From: Candidatus Stahliibacteriota bacterium
GTDB taxonomy: Bacteria; Hydrothermota; Tepidihabitantia; SM23-42
Length of the DNA: 5,267 nt
NCBI GenBank assembly: GCA_030613445.1
Contig: JAUWLY010000219.1
Location: 1 to 5,267, forward strand
Direction: 5' to 3'
In this document: positions 1-5,185 of the stretch, piece by piece
Layout of the letters: every line of letters starts with the position of its first letter
How positions within the stretch are numbered: the first letter of the stretch is position 1
Program-made: the position numbers and the translations under genes
Notes under the pieces: model-generated
What the model saw: only the letters and a program-made list of their open reading frames with translations
Told to the model about the DNA's origin: nothing
Database searches by the model: none

Positions 1-1915
1 TTCTTCTTATTATCCAATCAATAGCAAGGAGTACGAAAATTAGAAAATAGCTTATCGGCGAATCGAAATCTATTGTCTTTAGACGATGGACATTCTCGGG
101 TAGGGGGAGTTCAAAGACAGCGACTTCATTAAGGCTAAAATATTCTCCTCCTGTTTCTGAAGCAAGTGTTTGCAGGAAGTCTTTGTTAAGTCCCTGATCG
201 ATCTCGATTATTGCTCCTGACACGGTGAATTCCAACGTGTTGCTGGTGAGCTCTTCATCTTCGAGTTTGCCTGATGCCTGCAAAAAAATATCACCAGCCT
301 TCTTTGAAATAAAGCAAGCTTGATACATGCCTTTGCCCGTTTCGAAAAAAGGGATTGCGGTATTATCGAATTCAAAAAAGAAATCACCGCCTCCGGCTAG
401 CCTGTAGTTTTGATCATAACTTTGCAGTTTCAATGTAATGGTCTCACCGACATTGTAAATTCTATGTAAGGTGTTTAAGAAGAGTCGTTTGTTTTTGCCG
501 ATCGGTGATAAGAACCTGATCACATCTCTGAGCAAATGCGCAAGAAGGTCTTTCTGTTTCAAACCGAGCTGGAGAAATTGCCACGTACCGATGTCAATTC
601 CATTGATTTGAAAAACCATACCCGTGCCATATTTATGATATGCGATAATAGGCACATTGTTTGCCTGCGCAATGATTATCGCTTTGTCTTTAACCCCGAG
701 CACACGATTGATTGCCGATAGTGGTGGGTAATTTTCGCCTGGTACAAGACAGGAAAACGGTTCTTTTATTCTCAATGGGAAATTGCCTTTGACAATCGCT
801 TCGGTGGTGTTAATAGGCAGCATGTCATTCCATGAGGTCGTGTGTCCTTGTATCGATCCGATACATAATAGACCCATTCCCTTTTTCAGCGATTCTTCAA
901 TATTTCTCCAGGGTACTTTTCCAAGATGAACGTTATCTAATATGATGACATCAATATCATCGAGACCGGGCAAGTTTGTCAGCTTTGCGTTGGTTATCAG
1001 ATCTAAAACAGTGTTCCCGTCTATTCTCGCTAATGGGATAAGGTCGATATAATCATCTTGGATCATGGTTCTCAGCATAAATTTCGTATTGAATGACAAG
1101 TGCTCAGTAAAATAGATTACTTTAGTTTTCCTTGGCAATACACGCAAAGGGAATTCAAGCTTATTATTCTTATAGCTTAGTTCCTCAGGTTGTCGTGCAA
1201 CATCAACAAAGACTTTTACTTGTTCAGGTTGGTGTACATTAACTGAAAACTCAAGTTTGGTCTTCGCTTTTGTTGTATTAAGTAAGAATGATTTCTTCTG
1301 TTCCTTTTTATTGTACCGCAAAACCACTTGGGCTCTACCCCCGGTAAAACCTTGTGACTCGATAACCACCTCGATCTTTATCGAATCGTTAACAAAGGCG
1401 TATGCAGGATACCTTACATCAACAATCGCAGCATCGCGTGGTTTTTCAGAACCAACGCCAAAACAATAAACCGGTGTATTTAACTTCTTTATTTCGGAGA
1501 ACGGAAAATGTCCGTAATTATGATTGCCATCAGAAACTAGAACAATAAACGCGGGCTGAGTTTTACCGATTTGCTTGAGCGGCTGAGCAATGTTGGTGAA
1601 ACGGCTCGACTGTTGTGTTCCTTCAGGTACGATGGTAGAGAGAGTTTCCCCAAAATAAAATTGTGTATGCGTAAAGTCGATTTCGTTTATTGTCTGTTGA
1701 ATATCATCAATGTATCTCGCCATACTTGCGGAGTAATCAGTCAATACAACAGGAGGATTTTCTCTTCTTTTAACGCCGAAAGAAAGGATAAAACCAGTTA
1801 TCAATATATAGAGCAGAATTATTGCTACAATACGTATCGGCGCCAGGGCTAAACTCTTGTAGTACAATAAAACGGTTAGTCCTATTGCGATAAGACTAAT
1901 AAAAAATATTATCAA
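1..1915 (-). CDS. VWA-like / class I glutamine amidotransferase-like membrane protein, C-terminus cut by window edge
   Basis: I translated this strand by hand. The frame is open for 638 codons with no stop and runs off at base 1. Two hydrophobic segments come first (about residues 2-17 and 27-47), with a YYK basic linker between them. A von Willebrand A-like domain follows, with a MIDAS-type D60-Y-S-A-S64 and a second strand ending VSDG (D129). After a beta-rich middle there is a GATase1-like fold at about residues 290-470: the IILDN strand, then a glycine-containing turn after LLCIGS near 350-354, and later YGTGMVFQ. No cysteine sits at the usual nucleophile turn, so amidotransferase activity is unlikely. 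A second extracytoplasmic stretch leads to a last membrane helix (about 621-636) ending in WIIRR, which in this family lies at the very C-terminus, so little should be missing. The family is widespread and poorly characterised, often near BatA-like genes. The start is uncertain: an in-frame TAA lies just upstream, no ATG occurs before the MIDAS motif, and TTG at 1915 is the best choice. It overlaps the lipoprotein gene by 20 nt. Confidence 0.85.
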   Translation of the reverse strand, partial: MIIFFISLIAIGLTVLLYYKSLALAPIRIVAIILLYILITGFILSFGVKRRENPPVVLTDYSASMARYIDDIQQTINEIDFTHTQFYFGETLSTIVPEGTQQSSRFTNIAQPLKQIGKTQPAFIVLVSDGNHNYGHFPFSEIKKLNTPVYCFGVGSEKPRDAAIVDVRYPAYAFVNDSIKIEVVIESQGFTGGRAQVVLRYNKKEQKKSFLLNTTKAKTKLEFSVNVHQPEQVKVFVDVARQPEELSYKNNKLEFPLRVLPRKTKVIYFTEHLSFNTKFMLRTMIQDDYIDLIPLARIDGNTVLDLITNAKLTNLPGLDDIDVIILDNVHLGKVPWRNIEESLKKGMGLLCIGSIQGHTTSWNDMLPINTTEAIVKGNFPLRIKEPFSCLVPGENYPPLSAINRVLGVKDKAIIIAQANNVPIIAYHKYGTGMVFQINGIDIGTWQFLQLGLKQKDLLAHLLRDVIRFLSPIGKNKRLFLNTLHRIYNVGETITLKLQSYDQNYRLAGGGDFFFEFDNTAIPFFETGKGMYQACFISKKAGDIFLQASGKLEDEELTSNTLEFTVSGAIIEIDQGLNKDFLQTLASETGGEYFSLNEVAVFELPLPENVHRLKTIDFDSPISYFLIFVLLAIDWIIRR

Positions 1916-2816
1916 TATCCTTCTCTTCCAGTTTGAGATAGATTATGTTCATACTGTCTATTGACACAGTTGCACTGCCCCAGTACTGATCACTAAAGAC
2001 CTCCACAGTATACGGCAAAGAATCCCTTACTTCGAACTGGAAATCACCCCCTTTGATAAGAGCGATGCCTGAAAAAGTTTCTCTTCTAAGTAAAGCAATA
2101 CCAGTGATCACTAAACTGTCATTGATTTGGGCACTGCCTTTCAGGATAAGCGGTTTGTACGCAGTATCTGGTGTTATGCTGGTCACCAGGGTTCCTACCA
2201 GATTGCCGCTTAGATCACGGCAGCCCTGGTTGATATAGACATAATAGGTTGTATCAAAGGCTAATGCATCCGTAGTGTCTGCCGGCAGGAGAAAACAGAC
2301 GCGCAGGTTGCGCCATTCAGAAACGAGTTCCTTTTTGGGGATCATTGAATAATTGAAAAAGGTTGTGTCCATAGCTTCAGAGAAATGGAAGAAAAACTCC
2401 GTTTGTCTTGAGCCTTCGGAGAATCTGATGATCCAGGGAGCAATAGTATCGGGTCTTGAAGTGCCCGTGAATTCGGAGTCAAAAGCACCTTTATTCTGAG
2501 CAGCATCAAAAACATATCCGGTTACTTTGTATACTGAATCCATTTGTGCTTCAGTTATCGCAATGATTTCAGCAGCTGACAAAGAAGGGTAGAGGCCAAA
2601 TATCTGGAGCGTATCGTCACCCGTTGTTATATTGAAGTTGGCCGGTTTAAGGTTCAGGGTATCAATGTTTTCTGAAAAGGTGAATTGTATTTGTCGATTG
2701 TGCAATGCAAAAATATTCAGGAGCTTCGGCTTCATGCGATCTTTGACGAGTGGAGGTGCTTTATGAGCGCAGGTGATGATAAGCAGTGCCAAAAAGACCC
2801 ACCAAGATTTCCTCAT
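1896..2816 (-). CDS. Lipoprotein with SbsA-like Ig (Big_5) domains
   Basis: The protein has 306 residues. It begins with a short basic and hydrophobic signal (MRKSWWVFLALLIIT) followed by Cys16. The lipobox I-I-T-C is atypical but plausible, so the mature protein is probably lipid-anchored. Two tandem Ig-like units of the Big_5 type follow. The first is at about residues 29-120, with FTFSENID at 46-52 and a closing FDAAQNKG at 103-110. The second is at about 125-208, with FHFSEAMD at 143-150 and CRDLSGN at 199-205. The paired 'F-SE-D' and 'D-x-x-G-N' signatures mark the start and end of each unit. Residues 222-298 look like another beta-sandwich, similar to carboxypeptidase regulatory-like folds. 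Such proteins are usually cell-surface or periplasmic and have no assigned reaction. The ATG start is well supported by the signal peptide and by a promoter 6 nt away. There is no Shine-Dalgarno sequence. It is the first gene of a two-gene unit with the VWA/GATase-like gene, which overlaps its 3' end. Confidence 0.85.
   Translation of the reverse strand: MRKSWWVFLALLIITCAHKAPPLVKDRMKPKLLNIFALHNRQIQFTFSENIDTLNLKPANFNITTGDDTLQIFGLYPSLSAAEIIAITEAQMDSVYKVTGYVFDAAQNKGAFDSEFTGTSRPDTIAPWIIRFSEGSRQTEFFFHFSEAMDTTFFNYSMIPKKELVSEWRNLRVCFLLPADTTDALAFDTTYYVYINQGCRDLSGNLVGTLVTSITPDTAYKPLILKGSAQINDSLVITGIALLRRETFSGIALIKGGDFQFEVRDSLPYTVEVFSDQYWGSATVSIDSMNIIYLKLEEKDIDNIFY
1919..1929 (-). promoter_or_regulatory. 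Purine-rich ribosome binding site supporting the TTG start at 1915
   Basis: Read on the minus strand, this is GGAAGAGAAGG followed by ATA and TTG. The GGAAG part lies 9 nt from the TTG; the AGAAGG part lies only 3 nt away. It sits inside the end of the upstream lipoprotein gene, as expected for a translationally coupled second gene. It is the main support for the TTG start. Confidence 0.45.
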
Positions 2817-2821
2817 GGTCT

Positions 2822-2849
2822 ATTCTATTATCTTTATCAAAAAAGTCAA
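2822..2849 (-). promoter_or_regulatory. Sigma70-type promoter of the lipoprotein gene, predicted leaderless start
   Basis: On the minus strand there is TTGACT (2849-2844), a 16-nt spacer, and TAGAAT (2827-2822). The ATG at 2816 begins after only 5 further nucleotides (AGACC). Transcription normally starts about 5-8 nt after the -10 box, so the mRNA should begin at or next to the ATG. No Shine-Dalgarno sequence is present. The spacing is identical to the promoter of the DUF2520 gene. Confidence 0.65.
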
Positions 2850-2968
2850 CCCTTGTTACAGCTGCGTTCAGCGGTTTTGGTTTCGAAACGCGAAATGGTT
2901 TCGTGATTTGGTGTCGATGAACGATTGACGACTAACGAATCGCTTTTCGCAACCGATTAACGAAAACG
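2850..2968. other. Short intergenic stretch with degenerate CGAAA/ACGA motifs
   Basis: No gene is visible. The stretch is rich in repeated words: TTTCGAAA (2881-2888), CGAAA (2891-2895) facing TTTCG (2899-2903) across a 3-nt loop, then GAACGATTGACGACTAACGA-like words at about 2929-2940. A 6-bp inverted pair TTTTCG (2944-2949) and CGAAAA (2961-2966) lies directly after the stop of the DUF2520 gene. It has no T-run on the minus strand, so it is not a convincing intrinsic terminator. Confidence 0.5.
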
Positions 2969-3796
2969 TCAGTTATTTAATAATTCTTCGATTTTTTTCT
3001 TATTGCTATTCTTAACTACGTTCTTGAGGACCGTCAATGATAATGTCTTATAAATATTCGATAGCTCTTTGTTTTTCTTCAAAGTGCTCAGATGTTTTTT
3101 TATAACCTCAATATCACCACGCTCAAGCGGACCACTCAATGCGTTGTTCAAACCTTTTCCGCGTATATTGTGGAGTGTTTCCTCAATAATGGGCATGATT
3201 ACTTCATTAATCTCTTTCTTGGTCCAGCCGATGTCTTTGGCAAGCCCGCAGATAGCCCAGACTAAGCCAACGAGCAAATTTGATGAAAAAACACCGAGCA
3301 AATGGTATTTGGTTTTTTGATGACCCTTTAATTTCCTTATGCTAAAATATCTTTTTGCAAAAATGCGTTTTATCGCACGTAGCGCATGTTCATTACCCTC
3401 GACAAACACGTAGTATTTATTGCGGGTTGGGGGCAGAACAATGTCTGGAAATGTAGCAAAGGGGTGGATTGATCCGCGGTATATGTTTTTTGATTTTGGG
3501 AAGACAGTTGAGGATAAGAGACCGCTGAAGTGGAAGATATATTTCTTACCTTTAATAAAAGGTTTTGCTGTTTTATAGGCTCGTAAAATCTGGTCATCAG
3601 ATGTGGCAAAGAATAATGCCTGACTCTTTGCACACAGTTCCTTGAGCGAGAGATTTTTCTTAATGTGTAGTAATTTTAATGCCTGTTTTTCATGTTTTTT
3701 GTTAATATCGTACACGCCTGTAATATGATTGTTGTTCTTGAGTATGTAAAAAAGTGTCGTGCCCACTTTGCCACAACCGATGAGTCCAATATTCAC
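2969..3796 (-). CDS. Rossmann-like and DUF2520 domain protein, probable NAD(P)-dependent oxidoreductase
   Basis: The protein has 275 residues, a full family length. The N-terminal Rossmann domain starts at once with IGLIGCGKVG; G7, G9 and G12 form the GxGxxG dinucleotide loop, and D30 ends strand 2. Further family signatures follow in order: FATSDDQI (63-70), HFSGLLSS (89-96), and SIHPFATF (109-116). The helical DUF2520 half has YHLLGVFSSNLLVGL (164-178) and ALSGPLERGD (219-228), which is the most diagnostic motif. The fold is related to pyrroline-5-carboxylate and ketopantoate reductases, and the protein should be cytoplasmic. The substrate is not established for the family, and nothing nearby names a pathway. 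The start is GTG at 3796, chosen because the Rossmann strand begins immediately and a strong promoter lies directly upstream. There is no Shine-Dalgarno sequence. The C-terminal tail is lysine-rich (KKNKELS, NSNKKKIEE). It appears to be a single-gene unit with its own promoter. Confidence 0.88.
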   Translation of the reverse strand: MNIGLIGCGKVGTTLFYILKNNNHITGVYDINKKHEKQALKLLHIKKNLSLKELCAKSQALFFATSDDQILRAYKTAKPFIKGKKYIFHFSGLLSSTVFPKSKNIYRGSIHPFATFPDIVLPPTRNKYYVFVEGNEHALRAIKRIFAKRYFSIRKLKGHQKTKYHLLGVFSSNLLVGLVWAICGLAKDIGWTKKEINEVIMPIIEETLHNIRGKGLNNALSGPLERGDIEVIKKHLSTLKKNKELSNIYKTLSLTVLKNVVKNSNKKKIEELLNN

Positions 3797-3801
3797 ACGC
3801 T

Positions 3802-3829
3802 ATTATAATCTGTATACAAATTACGTCAA
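3802..3829 (-). promoter_or_regulatory. Near-consensus sigma70-type promoter of the DUF2520 gene, predicted leaderless start
   Basis: On the minus strand there is TTGACG (3829-3824), a 16-nt spacer, and a perfect TATAAT (3807-3802). Five nucleotides (AGCGT) then separate it from the GTG start at 3796. The expected transcription start therefore coincides with the start codon. No Shine-Dalgarno sequence lies between. This is the best promoter match in the window. Confidence 0.78.
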
Positions 3830-3855
3830 GGCAACATATTGCAAATCCTAAATTC

Positions 3856-3870
3856 TCCCGCTTTGCGGGA
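3856..3870. repeat. Perfect 6-bp stem-loop
   Basis: TCCCGC (3856-3861) and GCGGGA (3865-3870) pair perfectly around a TTT loop. It lies about 27 bp upstream of the -35 box of the DUF2520 promoter. No T-run follows on either strand, so I do not call it a terminator. Confidence 0.6.
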
Positions 3871-3892
3871 CGAGACACGAGTACGACTAAAG

Positions 3893-3941
3893 TGTAGTTG
3901 CTCGATTCATCGAGCATTGTCTGATAAATCAGACGACTACA
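3893..3941. repeat. 49-bp double stem-loop element, copy 1
   Basis: The outer arms TGTAGTT (3893-3899) and GACTACA (3935-3941) pair over 7 positions, including one T-G wobble. They enclose two perfect hairpins: GCTCGA-TTCA-TCGAGC (3900-3915) and GTCTGA-TAAA-TCAGAC (3919-3934), separated by ATT. The whole folds as a three-way junction on either strand. A second copy lies at 4456-4504 with 45 of 49 bases identical. It has no coding capacity. Confidence 0.85.
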
Positions 3942-3984
3942 TAATAACTCCGATACAATATTTACTCCGTGCGCAGCGCTCATG

Positions 3985-4025
3985 ACCGCTACGAACCTGT
4001 CTCGAGCTTTGTCGAAAGAGTAGCC
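3985..4025. repeat. 41-bp direct repeat, copy A
   Basis: It starts ACCGCTACGAACC and ends AGAGTAGCC. It matches copy B (4048-4088) at 38 of 41 positions, and the two start 63 bp apart. It contains a stem-loop, TCTCGA (4000-4005) and TCGAAA (4012-4017) around GCTTTG, with one C-A mismatch. The resemblance to dispersed palindromic repeats containing GCTTTGTCGA-like cores is my recollection only. Confidence 0.75.
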
Positions 4026-4047
4026 TAAACCGCCCGTAGGGCTCTCT

Positions 4048-4088
4048 ACCGCTGCGAACCTGTCTCGAGCTTTGTCGAGAGAGCAGCC
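4048..4088. repeat. 41-bp direct repeat, copy B
   Basis: This is the second copy of the repeat at 3985-4025, with three differences (positions 7, 32 and 37 of the unit). Here the stem TCTCGA (4063-4068) and TCGAGA (4075-4080) is perfect around the same GCTTTG loop. The difference at unit position 32 is the one that restores the pair missing in copy A. Confidence 0.75.
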
Positions 4089-4178
4089 ATACGTCTTGTC
4101 TCCGATGCTCCGTTTCTTTCTGTCTCCATACGAAGTATCTCTTCTATGCTTAGCATCATTTCTCTCTAACACAGACAG

Positions 4179-4210
4179 TAATTGAGTAATTAAGTTATTA
4201 GGTTATTGGA
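4179..4210. repeat. Period-8 degenerate tandem tract (TAATTAAG-like), first tract
   Basis: Four consecutive 8-mers occur: TAATTGAG, TAATTAAG, TTATTAGG and TTATTGGA. A 23-nt stretch (4185-4207) is identical to 4426-4448 in the second tract, so the two tracts share recent ancestry or are actively copied. Confidence 0.75.
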
Positions 4211-4396
4211 ACCTTTAAATCCTAACGGATTGGAAGAGACCCACACACCTTTTTTAATCTGTCTAATGATAACCAAGCGCTTGACCAGTGTACATAGTGC
4301 AAATTGTAAGCTTCATAAGAAAATAGATAAGTAAAGGTGTGGGGTGGAAATGAGATTTCATCTGGAAGTTAGCACTGCGTGATGGAACACTGGTAG
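4211..4396. other. Non-repetitive, non-coding spacer between the two TAATTAAG tracts
   Basis: I see no open frame with start and ribosome binding site. Two inverted pairs are visible. CACACCTTT (4244-4252) faces AAAGGTGTG (4333-4341), and ACCAGTGT (4284-4291) faces ACACTGGT (4387-4394). The pairs interleave, so they cannot form one simple nested hairpin. A small structured RNA is possible, but nothing identifies one. Confidence 0.4.
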
Positions 4397-4457
4397 TTAT
4401 TGAGTAACTAAGTAATTGGAAAAGCAGTAATTAAGTTATTAGGTTATTAAGTAATTG
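4397..4457. repeat. Period-8 degenerate tandem tract (TAATTAAG-like), second tract
   Basis: The units are TTATTGAG, TAACTAAG and TAATTGGA. A 7-nt interruption (AAAGCAG) follows, then TAATTAAG, TTATTAGG, TTATTAAG and TAATTG. The last two bases coincide with the first two of the 49-bp element copy 2, so the tract and the element are directly joined. The tract carries stop codons in several frames and is non-coding. Confidence 0.75.
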
Positions 4458-4504
4458 TAGTCGCCCGATTCATCGGGCATTGTCTGATAAATCAGACAAC
4501 TACA
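4456..4504. repeat. 49-bp double stem-loop element, copy 2
   Basis: The arms TGTAGTC (4456-4462) and AACTACA (4498-4504) enclose GCCCGA-TTCA-TCGGGC (4463-4478) and GTCTGA-TAAA-TCAGAC (4482-4497), joined by ATT. There are four differences from copy 1, and they fall into two facing pairs. Unit positions 10 and 21 change T-A to C-G and keep the first stem perfect. Unit positions 7 and 43 change T-G to C-A at the junction base pair. The orientation is the same as copy 1. Confidence 0.85.
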
Positions 4505-4530
4505 GCGCTCTACTCCCTACTCTCTATTTA

Positions 4531-4555
4531 TCCCGTAGCTCGAAGAGCAGCGGGA
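4531..4555. repeat. Two-step stem-loop
   Basis: The outer stem is TCCCG (4531-4535) with CGGGA (4551-4555). The inner stem is GCTC (4538-4541) with GAGC (4545-4548) around GAA, with a 2 x 2 internal loop between. The outer stem shares TCCCG/CGGGA with the hairpin at 3856-3870. No T-run follows on the minus strand, so it is unlikely to end the anti-sigma transcript as an intrinsic terminator. Confidence 0.55.
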
Positions 4556-4574
4556 CACCTTACACTTTTGTAGC

Positions 4575-4711
4575 TTGGCTCTTAGTAGTCTTGGTTCTTG
4601 GTTCTTGGTAGTCTTGATTCTTGGCTCTTGGTTCTTGGCGGTTGGTAGTCTTGGTTCTTGGAACTTGGGTCTTGGCTGTTGGTAGTCTTGGTTCTTGGAA
4701 CTTGGCTCTTG
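4575..4711. repeat. TTGG-based period-7 tandem tract with a 37-bp higher-order unit
   Basis: The tract is built from 7-mers such as TTGGTTC, TTGGCTC, TTGGAAC and TTGGGTC. A 9-mer TTGGTAGTC interrupts at 4605, 4642 and 4679, with a variant TTAGTAGTC at 4582. The last three are spaced exactly 37 bp apart (9 + 4 x 7). The first 27 bases of the units at 4642 and 4679 are identical. The plus strand is almost free of A. The tract ends 3 nt from the stop codon of the anti-sigma gene. Confidence 0.85.
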
Positions 4712-4714
4712 TTA

Positions 4715-5185
4715 TTACTGTCCGTATTTTTGATTGATTATCTTGATGAATTCCTCAGCTTCTTCAGGTGAGAGTTCGTTCATTTCCTCATATGGATCAT
4801 ATTCATAGTAGGATGGTGTCTCTTCTTGAACTGTTTGCTCAGGCGAAGGTCGGAAAAAGATAAAATAGCCGAGCGTTGCGACAAGGAACGCTGATGCTGC
4901 TACGGGAATGATAATTCGGAATGGGAATCTACATTCCATTTTTTCATGGGTTATTTTCTCGTGCATAGTTATGACGAAATTTTCCCAATATGTTTCTTGG
5001 AAATAACATTCACAGGTCTCTGTATCCTCAAAAGTGCAGGTTTGTATGCATACGCTTAAGAGCCGTAATTCTTCACGGCACACTGGACATTGCTTAGCAT
5101 GCTCCCGTATTTTTGCCTCTTGGTCCAAGGTCAGTTCCCCAAGGACTAAGTCAATCATTTTCTCCTGGACATCAAGACAGGTCAT
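4715..5185 (-). CDS. Zinc-finger (zf-HC2) transmembrane anti-sigma factor
   Basis: The protein has 156 residues. The N-terminal anti-sigma domain carries the zinc-binding signature H29-x3-C33-x2-C36, with a further Cys at 3, as in ZAS-type anti-sigma factors. Such domains bind an ECF sigma factor at the inner face of the membrane and hold it inactive until a signal arrives. One membrane helix is clear at about residues 88-111, between R86/R90 and R112. The outer tail of about 45 residues is acidic and tyrosine-rich (SYYEYDPYEE) and ends SPEEAEEFIKIINQKYGQ. Five extra cysteines lie between the finger and the helix (46, 50, 58, 60, 85), which is unusual. The ATG at 5185 is supported by AAAGGA 6 nt upstream and by an ATGA overlap with the preceding sigma gene. 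That overlap implies translational coupling, and the pair is almost certainly cognate. The tail has no recognisable sensor fold, so the signal is unknown. Confidence 0.9.
   Translation of the reverse strand: MTCLDVQEKMIDLVLGELTLDQEAKIREHAKQCPVCREELRLLSVCIQTCTFEDTETCECYFQETYWENFVITMHEKITHEKMECRFPFRIIIPVAASAFLVATLGYFIFFRPSPEQTVQEETPSYYEYDPYEEMNELSPEEAEEFIKIINQKYGQ

Larger units (their letters stand above)
3850..4160. other. Gene-free, stem-loop-rich mosaic
   Basis: No credible gene is present here. Besides the elements listed separately, the stretch contains GCGC-A-GCGC (3971-3979), GCCC-GTA-GGGC (4032-4042), ATAC-GAA-GTAT (4128-4138) and ATGC-TTA-GCAT (4146-4156). These are short perfect stems with mostly 1-4 nt loops and mutually unrelated stem sequences. 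The role is unknown. Confidence 0.55.

Noticed and set aside
536..1852. Three plus-strand frames (536-721, 1257-1469, 1571-1852)
   Set aside because: They lie inside the uninterrupted minus-strand VWA/GATase-like gene, lack family motifs, and are antisense shadows.
2053..3320. Plus-strand frames at 2053-2238, 2685-2906 and 3069-3320
   Set aside because: They are antisense to the lipoprotein and DUF2520 genes, whose frames are complete and carry clear motifs.
3370..3633. Minus-strand 87-codon frame
   Set aside because: It is an out-of-frame shadow inside the DUF2520 gene.
3702..4172. A 156-codon minus-strand frame crossing the repeat region, containing two DKARDRF segments
   Set aside because: It overlaps the well-supported DUF2520 gene in another frame. 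Most of it is made of the 41-bp repeats and stem-loops, and it has no protein-like hydrophobic pattern. It stays open because the repeat spacing is 63 bp.
4211..4396. tRNA or other known RNA gene
   Set aside because: I found no cloverleaf, no conserved T-loop and no recognisable riboswitch core.
4531..4555. Stem-loop as terminator of the sigma/anti-sigma unit
   Set aside because: No T-run follows on the minus strand (TAAATAGAG), and the stem is broken by an internal loop. It also lies 160 bp beyond the stop codon.
3850..4711. CRISPR array
   Set aside because: The repeats are only paired or tandem without regular unique spacers of 25-40 bp, and no cas gene is present.
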